Positions 9,285 through 20,548 of a stretch of DNA of 64,000 bases are shown in pieces; the first letter of the stretch is position 1, and the number at the start of each line of letters is the position of its first letter. Source of the DNA: Tetracentron sinense (taxonomy: Eukaryota > Streptophyta > Magnoliopsida > Trochodendrales > Trochodendraceae). The notes under the pieces are model-generated. The model saw only the letters and a list, made by a program, of their open reading frames with translations. It did no database searches and was not told the origin of the DNA. The translations under genes were made by a program, and so were the position numbers. Location: contig CM026565.1 of the NCBI GenBank assembly GCA_015143295.1, forward strand, positions 9,484,041 to 9,548,040, written 5' to 3'.

Positions 9285-11359
9285 AGTTTTTGGGTTACCC
9301 TAAACCTAAAGAGAGACCTTAGAAGAGAAGGGAAAAGATTTGAGGAACTCCAAGAGGGGGTTTTGGATTGGAGAAGGAGAGCACAAATCAAACTTGATTC
9401 TCACTCCCACGTGCCATTGGAGCTTGGATCTTCATCCTCAAGCTTGGGGTTCTCTTCTACAAGCTTCCTCAAGCTTTCTCAAGCATTGGATCAAAAGGAT
9501 TTTGTCCTATAAGGTAGATACATTCAACTAACCCTCCTTACTATAATTCATAGATATGCATTCTATTTTGTGATCCTTTGGTGAAAATCAAGATGCAAAC
9601 CACTTTGAGATGAAAGTAAAATGTGTAGCTTAATATGTTTATATTAACTTAATTAATTATGGATGAGGGGAAAAGTTGAATGGTTGAGACGAAATTGGAT
9701 GTCATGGAGAATGTGATGTGTTATGTATGATGGAAAATAGGGAAGGGAAATGTACGCATAAAATATGCATCCATGATGTTGATGAAATGTGTGACAAAGA
9801 AAAGATGAAATAAATGCCTAAGAAAATGTTGAATATCACGTGTTTGATGAAATGCTCGAATTGAAACTAAACTCAAGACTCAAAAAATATAAGTTAAAAG
9901 CTTAGAGAAATGTTGTATGTAAGGTGTTTGATGAAACACATGTATGGACCTTAGAATCTAAGACTATGCAAACATGATTTAGGGGTTCGCCCCAACTTGG
10001 TGAATTTGGCTAGCATGCTCTATATGTTAAGTTAAGCTTCTCAGATGTCTATAGAAATTTTGAATTGCCATATGATGTCTTTTAAGTTGTTTCCTGTTAT
10101 TATACTTACAAATTGGCAAGTACAAGCACTCATGCATACATGAACTGAGTTTTCTAAAAGTATAAGCGTATGGAAAGAAACCAAGAACAAGACAAGCACT
10201 TATGGAAGGATGTTAGTGTGCTATGACCAGGTACGGGCACTAACATCTGTTCCCAAGAAAATATGAAAGTATGCTAGTGTACTATGACTAGGTACAGGCA
10301 CTAGTATATGTTTCCAAGATAAGTATGAAAGGATTTTAATGTACTATGACCTGGTACATGCATTAACATCTGTTTCCACCAAGTATGAGAGGATACTAGT
10401 ATACTATGACCAGGTGCGGGTACTAGTATCTGTCTCCAAGTCAAATAAAGAATATAAAAGGATCCTAGTGTACTATGACTAGGTACGAGCACCAGTATCT
10501 GTTTCCAAGATAAGTATAAAAGGATGTTTAGTGTACTATGACCAGGTACGGGCACTATCATCTTTTTCCATGAAAACAAGCTCACAAGAAACTTACAAGC
10601 AAGCTCATAAGAAAATCACAAGTAGGTTAACATGAAAGCAAGAGAAGATGCTAGTATACTCTGACCTGGTACGGGTACTAGCATCTGTATCGAAGTAAGT
10701 ACAAGATAAGTGATAAAAATGATCTCATAAGCTAAGAACTTCATGTGATGCATAAGGAACTCACAATTTATATGAAGTACGCATTGTTAAAGCCCGAACT
10801 GAATGTATAATTTAAAGTATGATTTTAAGATTATGCCAATTTTATCTTGTTTTAACTTTCACACTCTGATCATGTATGAATTTTGATGATCTGTATCCTG
10901 TATGGCATATTAATGAATTGTAACATGGTTAGTTAGTAGTTTGTGTACGCTGAGTATTCAATACTCAGTCGAACTGTTATTTCGGTAGGTTCCAGGTGGA
11001 TGATCATGCTACAGAACCAAGAATCCAACAGGAGCTTGCTGGGGATCAACATGCAGATGATAGGGGCCTCGACATGTGGCCTTATGGTTGATTTTAAGAG
11101 AGAGAGTGACATTTATTTTGGGATCTCATGTGGGGTTTTGGTTAAACTTGGGTTAGGTAACCTGAGGTATCAGTATGTGTAAATACGAAATTTTATATTT
11201 CAGTTTTTGTTGATTTTGTACTTGGAATACAGTTGATGTTATGAGAAATTTTCAGGTTTATTAGTTGTCATACCTTCTATACACTTTTCAGGATGGTTTG
11301 AAATATAAGCCACGTCACCAAAGTCTCATCTCTCCTAGGTGGGATTTTGGGGCATTACA
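9285..11359 (+). repeat. TkB 5' LTR (right-hand 2.1 kb)
   Basis: It matches the 3' LTR pieces from about 14238 onward, including the AGAGGGGGTTT...GAGCACAAATCAA stretch near 9350 and 14310. It ends TTTTGGGGCATTACA directly before the primer site. It holds a repeat array (10205-10695), the hairpin CTGAGTATTCAATACTCAG (10950-10968) and a damaged microORF at about 10978-11095 ending DMWPYG. Confidence 0.88.
10205..10695 (+). repeat. Leader tandem repeat of TkB LTR
   Basis: About seven units of 58-70 bp share TGTACTATGACCAGGTACGG and are flanked by inverted TTAGTG/CACTAA or CTAGTA/TACTAG arms, so each unit can fold. The 3' LTR carries the same array at 17776-18182, and the TkC insertion fell inside its last unit. 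Confidence 0.88.
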
Positions 11360-11684
11360 GAAGTGGTATCAGAGCTCTAGGCATTAGATTCCTTAGGGTC
11401 ACTTAGTACTCGATACCATGACTTAAACCAAGGCATTAGGTTCATCTTAGGAGTCGTATTCCAATTGTAGACTAAAAATTTAGTCTTATTCGAAACCGGT
11501 TGAAATCTCAACTGAGTTTAGGGCCTCACACTAGAAAAACCTCAATTATATGATTAATGCAAATTCATTTGTATAACTATATGCATTATATTATTATGTT
11601 CTCAATAAGCTACGATGAGGTTATGATGGTACATATGTTTCCAAGTTAGACTCATGATTTAGTGTTGTTCTCAGGATTCAGATC
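11360..11684 (+). other. TkB primer-binding site and leader
   Basis: TGGTATCAGAGC (11364-11375) lies four bases after the LTR end and is complementary to initiator tRNA-Met. The rest, up to the gag ATG, has no gene. Confidence 0.9.
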
Positions 11685-12901
11685 ATGAGATGCGGTAACC
11701 GGGGTCATGGATATCTCACTAGGAGTAATGGTGGTAATGCTCCTTCGGGGGATGAGTAGCCCGACCTCACTCAGGTCTTGGGATCTATAGCAGAGACATT
11801 AGCTATGCTGTCGGCCAGGCCTGCTGCTACTACTTCTACTACACCCACACCTCCTCCTACCCACCATACTATGGGACTTGAGGTATTTAGGAGATTGCAT
11901 CCTCCTACTTTCTATGGAACTACTAATCCGACGGTCACTGAGGCTTGGATCATGCAACTGGAAAAGATGTCCAAGGTGCTTCACTGCACTGATGAGTAGA
12001 TGGTGGATTAGGCTTCCTTCATGCTAGAAGGTGAAGCTGAACATTGGTGGAGATCTGAATAGAGGCAGAGGGATACCAGTAAGGCAGGGAAAACATGGAC
12101 TTGGGAAAAGTTCCTAAATGCGTTCCATCTGCAGTACTTCCCCAAGTTCGTCAAGGAACAGAAGGAAATCGAGTTCTTGACTCTGGAACAGGGGTTGATG
12201 AGCATAGCCGAGTATGAGGTCAAGTTTTCGTATTGTCCAGATATGCCCCGCATCTAATCTCGTCGGGGCACTTGCACATTAAGAAGTTTGAGAGAGGACT
12301 ACGGGCCTCCATTCAAGATTGAGTCTCTTTGTTCCAGGTGAAGACCTGGGGAGAGTTGCTGGACAAGGCAAGGATCGCCTAGAAGAATTCCAGGGAGTTC
12401 TTCAGTAGGAGAGACAGTGGCATGAGCAAGAGTGGCAAGGTTGATTGCCAGTCCTATGGTTTCGAGCCACCAGAGAAGAGGGTCAAAACGGCTCTATACC
12501 AGTCTGCTGGACCTATGTAGGTGCAGAGCCATTCTATTGCACCTCAGGTTCCTCATCCTACTACCATGCAAGTCACTCGATAGGGGCAACTCATATCTTC
12601 TGCATCTATGTCCGAGTTCTACAGTTATTGTAGGAGGAAGCACTTGGTTGGGGATTGTTGAGTGCTCACAAGTGCATGTTACCAGTGCGGTGACCATGGA
12701 CACCGAGTTAGAGATTGTCCACATCATCGACTGTAGTCCCACACCCAGGGGAGTAGATCCCCAGTTCATTCCCCACACAGCAGGAGTCTTTTCAGGCTTC
12801 AAGGCCCCAGTAGCCCACCCAGTTGCCTCACCAGGCCAACCAAGGCAGAGCCTTTGCCATAGCAAGACAAGATGCTCAGGCATCTGCTGATGTGGTTCAA
12901 G
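11685..12901 (+). pseudogene. gag: TkB gag, decayed
   Basis: It begins MRCGNRGHGYLTRSNGGNAP, equivalent to the MRRGNRG starts of TkG and Tk1, and reaches a stop within 25 codons. Further pieces read ETLAMLSARPA, EVFRRLHPPTFYGTTNPT and EAWIMQLEKM, and later frames keep a Cys-His-rich zinc-knuckle region and GRAFAI. Several stops and frameshifts show it is dead. It ends at GTGGTTCAAG/GTACA, the conserved donor-like boundary. It was the capsid protein of a Tekay-type element. Confidence 0.85.
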
Positions 12902-13223
12902 GTACATTGAATAGTGGTTTTCGCACGATATGATACGTGTGTGCCAATTATGCAAGATGTATGAAAACATGTTATTTGTATGCTAGGAATTTTTCTTGTA
13001 ATTGATGTATGTCTAGTTGCATATAAAGCTGGGGTGCTGGCTGCTAAGTAGGTGTCTAGCCCATGTGTTGATCGAAGGGAATTGATACATCCTTTTGGCA
13101 TTACTAGTGTTGCTAATACCGGTGTGCTCAATTGAGCAGGGTTAAGGGTGGGAAAAGTGTCCCCACTTGATTTTGTATTGTCCTAATTTCGAGGAAGAAA
13201 TTGTTATAGGGGGGGCGGGAGGA
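12902..13223 (+). pseudogene. TkB intron relic, protease stub, pol deletion and purine tract
   Basis: GTACA follows the gag end as in the other elements. The acceptor appears mutated to CTG/GG near 13032. A protease stub then reads SRCLAHVLI, equivalent to the LARVLIDTG region. From about 13090 the sequence jumps to the segment just before the purine tract, so RT, RNase H and integrase (roughly 3 kb by comparison with Tk1) are gone. AATTTCGAGGAAGAAATT is the usual hairpin, and the purine run ends at 13223. Confidence 0.78.
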
Positions 13224-14515
13224 TGTAGAACCCTGGATCTCACAGTCACTGCTCATGTGATTAGGGTAGTGAATAATGTCTTCCATAGTGTATGTATTAG
13301 CCTAAAGCCTTCCACGTGTCCTTGGTTTGAGGAAACTGAAGTGAGGGTTTTAGATGATATTGGAGTCTCAAAACAAGAGTATGATAATACTCTAAGTGTC
13401 TAAGAGCATAGGATATAGAACACCCTAAGTGTGTATGTTGAACCTAGAAACTTAGGTGAATAGTGCGATGAATGGCGTATTTTGAGGTCAAGGCCTATAT
13501 GTCTTGTCTTAGATATTTCTCATTGGTAATGAGAGTTTAATAACACCCTAATTTGTTAGTGGATGAGTGTGGATGTGTGTGGGTGTTGGGGATCACAAAA
13601 CACAAAGAAGAGAAAACTGGGTGTCTTAACATACCCTCCACTTTAAGAAGCCTTAGTTTTGTCACCGCTTATCGGAATCGAGTGATTCTTAAATTTTTAG
13701 AAATGTATTGTAACCCTCTTTGAGGTCCATGTTTATCATTTTTTCATATTTTGAGTCAGGGTTGAGTTAAACGTTGAATTTCCAGAGTCGGGCCTACTTG
13801 AAATCTGGACTACTGAAATCCATTTCCAGACCAGTCGGTTTTAGAGCCAATTTAGGTAATTAAAAATTCAAAATTAGGATTTATCCATTAGACACAAAAT
13901 ATTTCTCCCTTGAATGATGAGTCCAACTCAAGTTGAATCGTCAAAATTCAATAAGGGAGTCAAAAATTATGCGCAAAATACCTAAGTACAAAAATCTAGA
14001 AAATTTCTGTGGCAGGTACGAACATTCGTAGGGACCCTATGAACGATCGTAGAAGCTCTACGAATGTTTGTAAACACTCTACGAATGATATTAGAGGCCT
14101 GAAAACCTATGTAAACTAATTGGAAAGCCTACGAACGTTCTTAGGAAGCCTACGAGCGATCGTAGGTGCATGAATCAGAATTTTTTGTGCGAGTTTTTTG
14201 GGGTTTCAACCCCTTGGCCTATAAATAGGAGATGATTTGGGGGTTTTTGGGTTACCCTAAACCTAAAGAGAAATCTTAGACGAGAAGGGAAATATTTGAG
14301 GATTTTCAAGAGGGGGTTTCGGATTGGAGACAGAGAGCACAAATCAAGCTTGAATCTCACTCCCACGCGCCATTGGAGCTTGGATCTTTATCCTCAAGCT
14401 TGGGGTTCTCCTCTACAAGCTTCCTCAAGCTTTCTCAAGCATTGGTTCAAAGGGATTTTGTCCCATAAGATAGATACATTCTACTAACCCTCCTTTCTAT
14501 AATCCATTGATATGC
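13224..14515 (+). repeat. TkB 3' LTR, segment 1
   Basis: It starts TGTAGAACCCTGG after the purine tract. It contains a version of the U3 block (13915-13975), a cluster of CGAACGTTCG/CGATCG-like palindromes (about 14015-14165) and a TATA box. It is interrupted by TkS1 at target TATGC. Confidence 0.88.
14219..14228 (+). promoter_or_regulatory. TATA box of TkB LTR
   Basis: CTATAAATAG lies downstream of the palindrome cluster and upstream of the presumed leader, the expected position for the LTR core promoter. TkH has the same motif in the same place (54043-54052). Confidence 0.65.
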
Positions 14516-14902
14516 TGTAGAGCCCCTGACCTTTTCACAGTTAAATGCATGACACTTTCGTTGTCATTTTGCCTTTAAAGAGGTATAATTAATAAATAAG
14601 GAAGAAAATAGAAATTTTAAAATGTCAGAAATGTTCCTTTTCGAAGTACGAGCCCAACGCAAGTTGAATCGTTAAAATCGAACGAACGAGTCAAAAGATA
14701 TGGCCAAAACAGTCTGAACCTGTAGGCAAAACGTAGCTCGGAAGGCACTAAGGACGTGCTCTGACATCGTACTCTGATAACGTAGCACAGACAACGTACT
14801 CTTAACGTATACGTTGTGCATCCGTTGTACAGCTCACAATGGGTACGTTGTACAGCTCACAACGGGTACGTTGTACAGCATAACGGCATAAGACAACGGA
14901 CT

Positions 14903-15240
14903 ACGAGCTCAGCACCATGCACAACACAACGGACAACGTTCTTGGCACTGTTCACAGCACAACGAGCTCAGCACCATGCACAACACAACGGACAACGTGT
15001 TCGGCACTATCCACAATGGACAACGTGCTTGGCACTGTTCACAGCACTACGAGCTCAGCACCATGCACAACACAACGGACAACGTGTTCGGCACTATCCA
15101 CAACGGACAACGTGCTTGGCACTGTTCACAGCACAACGAGCTCAGCACCATGCACAACACAACGGACAACGTGTTCGGCACTATCCACAACGGACAACGT
15201 GCTTGGCACTGTTCATAGCACAACGTGTTCAGCACTCGTG
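14903..15240 (+). repeat. U3 minisatellite of TkS1 with 87-bp higher-order unit
   Basis: Short GGCACTGTTCACAGCACAACG units, the reverse complement of the Tk1 type, alternate with CAACGGACAACGTG pieces. The block starting ACGAGCTCAGCACC recurs at 14962, 15049 and 15136, an 87-bp period. Because 87 is divisible by three, long but spurious frames appear here. Confidence 0.88.
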
Positions 15241-16149
15241 CTCTTGCAGAAATTTCAATAAGGGTATTATGGTCTTTTGGTCAGTTCACTTTTACCTTAA
15301 AAGTTTAACCCGAGCCTTTAGGGCATCATTCGACACTTAGAGAGTTTGAGAGAATAGGAGAAAGGGGAGAAGGCAATTCCAACCTAGGGTTTCCATTTTG
15401 GAGAGAAATCAAAGGGTTTTGAGACCCTAGATCACTTCAAGCTCGGCTCTTCTCCAAGATCTCGGCTCAAGCATTCGTGAAGAACATCTCCTCAAGCTAG
15501 GGCAGCAGCTACACATTCGTTTTGGAAAGGGGTTTCTTCCTCATTTCTTCAAGGTCGGTACTTCTTACTACCCTCCTAGTTATAGTTCCTCTTCTTCCCC
15601 TTTATTTCTCTTTATTTTCCTTTATTTACACATGTATTATGAGATGGGTTGTGAATGGTGAATGGGAGTGGTGAATGGAGATGAATGTGGGCGATTGGAT
15701 GCCGTGTGGATGATGTGATGAATGAATGGGAAAGGGCATTGTACTAATAATGAACATACCAGTGTGATGTGAGTAAACTCACCTAGAAAAGCATGAGTTA
15801 GGTTTAAAGGAATAATGAATAATGAACACACCATGTTTGATGAAATGCCAAGGTGAATAAAATGAGTTGTAAATTAGGAAATGCATGCCTAATAAATTCT
15901 GAATATTGCTAGGGCCCATGATAGTGTGTTTTCTTGCTTTCCCTAAATGATATGAATATTACATTGCTCAATCATTGATGTCGTATGTGTTGTGAAATTT
16001 CCCAAATGTCATATTTAAATTTAAATGTAAGTATGTACACGGTTCCCACGAGCACGGCATGCATGACATGATTTATCGAGGTTTTCAAGAACATGGTTAG
16101 AGGTGGGACATATCCTACGATATGTTTTACCTCGCTTTTCACAAGAAAA

Positions 16150-16330
16150 CAAGAACCAACATTCCACGAGGGGTCTCCCCTCACTCACAAGTGCATATCA
16201 TGAAGAAGGGCCTCCCTTCCCTCGCAAGTACATACATATCATGAAGAAGGGTCTCCCTTCCCTCGCAAGTGCATTGCATAAAGAAGGGTCTCCCTTCCCT
16301 CTCAAGTGCATCTCACAAGTACATCTCACA
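16150..16330 (+). repeat. Leader tandem repeat of TkS1
   Basis: Several units contain GAAGAAGGGTCTCCCTTCCC, a GAAGGG-TCT-CCCTTC dyad, followed by TCGCAAGT. The same repeat family occurs in Tk1, TkE and TkK. Confidence 0.85.
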
Positions 16331-16665
16331 AGGATATATCACAAGTTACATGATCACAAGCAAGCACGCATGACATGCATGACATGACACGACATACAAG
16401 AGTCAAGCAAGATAGACAAGATGGGTTTTCAAGCACGAAAATGGTACTTTAAGTCAAGTCAAGTGCACGATGTTTTCAAGAGGTTTTATCGACTTTCTAC
16501 GAAATACAAGCATGATTATAAATTGTTTTACTTCCTTGTATGATATGAATTGTTTCCGTCTAACATATATGAATTGCTCCTGATTTATGTATTGCTATTT
16601 TTATGCTATAATTGTTGGTTAGTATTTAGTACCCGCTGAGTATTCCATGCTCAGCCGTACTTCTT

Positions 16666-16785
16666 ATGTCGGCAGGTTCTGAGGGAGCTGCCACTCCATT
16701 TGATGTTTGTGCTCCTGGTCCATGGGTGGAAGAGGAGTACATCGAGGAACCTTTGGAGGAACCTCTCGTAGAGGGTTATCAGTAG
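16666..16785 (+). CDS. LTR microORF, 39 codons (EGYQ type)
   Basis: The frame is intact from ATG, starting MSAGSEGAATPF, with core PWVEEEYIEE and end VEGYQ. It follows the hairpin CTGAGTATTCCATGCTCAG by a few bases. An overlapping upstream ATG inside the hairpin is out of frame here. The alternative reading is a second exon beginning after CGGCAG at 16675, with a donor at 15553/15554. Codon-level similarity to the copies in Tk1 and TkK is high although the surrounding LTRs differ. No known family recognised. Confidence 0.5.
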   Translation: MSAGSEGAATPFDVCAPGPWVEEEYIEEPLEEPLVEGYQ

Positions 16786-17075
16786 GTGGTGTTAGATTCT
16801 GAGTGGATTAGCTGTGGGTGAGCATGAGTGATTATATCCATGTATTTTGGCGGGTAGGTCCGCACTTTCTTTTGGTTACTTTTTGTATAAACTTGGATTC
16901 GTATATACATAGAGGTTTGTTTAGACTTCCGCTGTGCCATGATTAGTGTATGTTTCCGCTGTTTTTGTCCTCTATTGTATATGCTCTGTGGGTTTTGCAG
17001 GTTGGTTGTCAAGCAAGTCATGATTAGTCGTCCAAAGTTCACTCTAACTCCTAGGGTGGGTCTTGGGTCGCGACA

Positions 17076-18182
17076 TATGCATTTTATTTTGTTATCCTTT
17101 GGTGAAAATCAAGATGCAAACCACATTAAGATGAAAGTAAGATGTGTAGCTTATATGTTTCTATTAACTTAATTAATTATGGATGTGGGGGAATAGTTGA
17201 ATGGTTGAGGCGAAATTGGATGCCATGGAGAATGTGATGTGTTATGTATGATGGAAAATGGGGAAGGGCAATGTACGCATAAAATACGCATCCATGATGT
17301 TGATGAAATGTGTTAAACAGAAAAGATGAAACAAATGCCAAAGAAAACATTGAATATCACGTGTTTGATGAAATGCTCGAATGGAAACTAAACTCAAGAC
17401 TAAGAAAATATAAGTTAAAAGCTTAGAGAAATGTTGCATGCAAGGTGTTTGATGAAACTCATGTATGGACCTTAGAATGTAAGACTATGCAAACATGATT
17501 TAGGGGTTCGCCCCAACTTGGTGAATTTTCCTAGCATGCTCTATATGTTAAGTTAAGCTTCTAACATGTCTATAGAAATGTTGAATTGCCATATGATGTC
17601 TTTTAAGTTGTTTCCTATTATTATGCTTACAAATTGGCAAGTACAAGCACTCATGCATACATGAACTGAGTTTTCTAAAAGTATAAGTGTATGGAAAGAA
17701 ACCAAGAACAAGACAAGAGTGATTCCACGAGACAAGAACAAGACAAGAAAAGAATTAAGAAATGTAAATCATGGAAGGATGTTAGTGTACTATGACCAGG
17801 TACGGGCACTAACATCTGTTCCCAAGTAAATATGAAAGTATGCTAGTGTACTATGACCAGGTATGGGCATGAACATCTGTTTCCACCAAGTATGAGAGGA
17901 TACTAGTATACTATGACCAGGTACAGGTACTAGTATCTTTCTCTAAGTCAAATAAAGAATATGAAAGGATCCTAGTGTACTATGACCAGGTACGGACACT
18001 AGTATCTGTTTCCAAGATAAGTATGAAAGGATGTTTAGTGTATTATGACCAAGTACGGGCACTATCATCTGTTTTCATGAAAACAAGCTCACAAGAAACT
18101 TACAAGCAAGCTTATAAGAAACTCACAAGCAAGTTAACTTGAAAGCAAGAGAAGATGCTAGTATACTATGACCAGGTATGGG
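17076..18182 (+). repeat. TkB 3' LTR, segment 2
   Basis: It resumes after TkS1 and is collinear with 9550-10670 of the 5' LTR, including the dyad repeat array (about 17776-18182). It is interrupted by TkC within the last repeat unit; the target duplication is ATGGG (18178-18182) against ACGGG (37169-37173). Confidence 0.88.
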
Positions 18183-18393
18183 TGTAGCGCCTCAGAACTT
18201 TCCATACCTAATGAACAGTGTTTTAGCCAATTAGTCTTTCACGTAGTCCAATTAATAAATAAAAAGAATTTGGAAATTATAATATGCGGGAAATGCTCCT
18301 TTTCGAATGAAGGAAAACAACAAAATTTGGGAAATGCGATCGATCGCAAGATAGGTGCGATCGATCGCATGTAGGCAAAATTGGCCCCAAACA

Positions 18394-20534
18394 TGTTGGA
18401 CATATATGTCCTCGAAAGCCAATAAGAGACTTTTCTATGTTGATTAGACAAGCATCATATTCACACAACCAACTATTTAGGGTATTTATATTAATTACTG
18501 TCCCATATGATGATGACATAAAGTTCCATAGGTAACATTGTAGGAAAATCATGCAAAGGTTGCAAGGAGATACGATTTTTTGGTTCCTTGTCAACCTAAT
18601 ATTGTTCGAAGCCTCTAGAGTACTGGTTGGGCGCCGTACTTCATCATGGCTTGCACATGTGTAGTTCTATGAGATAGTGTGATGAATCTCATACACAGAG
18701 AGTGGTGACTCTTGACTAACAAGTGAGTATATGTAGCAAGTACATAATACTGAACGGGGTCACTAGTGGATACCCTATGGAATAAACTGTCAGATTGTAT
18801 TATGGTTATCCATTTGACAAATTGTCCTTAGACCTGAGAGGTTAACATCTTCTCAGACATCTGTCTATATGGCTCAATGTCCAATACACAGGACTAACTC
18901 CGGATACGTTGGGTCATGTACACAATGTTTGGAGAAGTGTGTAAACACTCAATAAGGAATCCACAACTCCTTAATTGGAGATAATGATATCAAGGTGATA
19001 CTTGTTGAACTGAACTGTTAAATCCAGTACTGGTGCTTTTCGGTAAAATGGTTTTTATCGAAGTTGATATTTTTAATATGGAAAAGTATATATAAATATA
19101 TATGTCAGTTCTTTTCTAATGTTTCTTCAAAAGTATTTTGGAGGTTCAGTTCAATGAAAAAGTAATCATGAGAAAGGGTTCTATTGATAAGCTAGGGACT
19201 AAGACAGTGAAATTGTTCCAATCCCGGAAGCTTACAAGTGATATCGGAATGTGGAAGGATTTATTTGTAAATATATTATGAGAAGGTACTTACAAGCAAT
19301 TCTCTAATTTCTGGAGGTTAATCACATTGTGTTAATGGACATTAATTGTGATTGGTGGAAGTCCAGGGATATAGATAAAATTCTATAATCCTAATGGAGT
19401 ATAGGAAAGGTGTTTCCTAGTAGCAATGCTTTAACCAAAAGGTTGAGTACTTGGTCCCACAACCGGAAACAGGAGATCCCTTTAGATCCCACACACAAGG
19501 ACCTTCTTAAAGTATTTAATTTAATTTATAATTAAATTAATTAATTTCTCTAAGTAATCACTATATGGTATAGTGAAGCTCTAAAAGGTGGAATCACATT
19601 GGATGTGAAAAACCAAATGGGTAGGACCCATTGGGAATTATTATAAAAGAATAATTCAAGTGACCAAGATGGTTTTGGAAACCCTTTAGGCGTGTGGGGT
19701 GGGACCCACCTAGGGTGGGATGCCCACTTCAAGGAGGAATAATAATTGTTATTATTAGATAAGGTTAGTTAGTTAGTTAGTTACTAATTAAAGATTCCCT
19801 AACTGTTCGGGATTCCATTAGTTAGTTACTAATTCAAGATTCCTTATTGGATAAGGATAAGATTAGTTACTAATGGATAAGGTTAGTTTCTTTTAAGATT
19901 AATCCTAATTGGAATAGGAAAATAATCAATAAAGGAAACTATTGAGGAATCCTAATTGGATTAGGATAAGGTTAATGAATTATAATTGGATTACAATTCA
20001 AGCAACCAAGAGGGAACTTATATAAAAGAGTGGATGCCCAACCCTTTAAGGAATATAATTCTCCAGAATTTTTTCTTCTCTCCCTCTCCTCAAGTTTATG
20101 CCCAGCCCTCTCCCCCTTTGAGGGTGTACGGTCACCCTTCCCCTTCTTCCTTTTTGTTTGGTTTTTGATCTTGATGATCAAGAACAAGTTCTTTGAAGAT
20201 CAAGATTGGATCTTGTTTGATCAAAAAAGGTTCTTGGATCAAAGAAATGAAGAAAAGATAAAAGGGCATGGAATTTGGAAGGGCCATTAGCTTCCATTAG
20301 AGAAAGCTTTAAAGGAAAAAGAAGGTTCGTGTGAATTGACAGGAGACTTGACACTTGTGAAGTTTTGCGAGTACTATTCTTATGTGGATTTGACTTAACA
20401 ATTTCAAAGTCGCAAAGGTGAATGTTATTCTAACCTTCATTGAATAAAATTAATTAGAATCTTAATCAGATCTTGGGATTCGATGTATGCCCCCCAAGAA
20501 CTGTGTTTCTAAAACTAAAAGTGACATACTTTCA
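18394..20534 (+). repeat. Copia 5' LTR (2141 bp)
   Basis: It starts TGTTGGACATATATG and ends GACATACTTTCA, and aligns with 25923-28106 throughout. It includes the AT-rich TTAGTTAGTTAG stretch and a TATA box. Several indels separate the two LTRs, so the insertion is not recent. Confidence 0.9.
20019..20028 (+). promoter_or_regulatory. TATA box of copia 5' LTR
   Basis: TATATAAAAG sits about 500 bp before the LTR end, and the second LTR has the matching motif at 27590-27598. Confidence 0.6.
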
Positions 20535-20535
20535 G

Positions 20536-20548
20536 TGGTATCAGAGCC
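20536..20548 (+). other. Copia primer-binding site
   Basis: TGGTATCAGAGCC, complementary to initiator tRNA-Met, lies one base after the LTR end. Confidence 0.9.

Larger units (their letters stand above)
14516..17075 (+). mobile_element. TkS1, solo gypsy LTR (2560 bp)
   Basis: It begins TGTAGAGCCCC and ends GGGTCGCGACA, flanked by the direct repeat TATGC (14511-14515 and 17076-17080). There is no internal region, so it is a solo LTR, normally made by recombination between the two LTRs of one element. It contains the U3 block (14630-14715), a minisatellite, a leader, a repeat array and an intact microORF. Confidence 0.93.

Noticed and set aside
9340..9531. 63-codon frame conserved in both TkB LTRs (also 14296-14487)
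   Set aside because: Similarity is explained by the two being LTR copies of one element; no counterpart in other families and indels elsewhere in the leader ignore frame.
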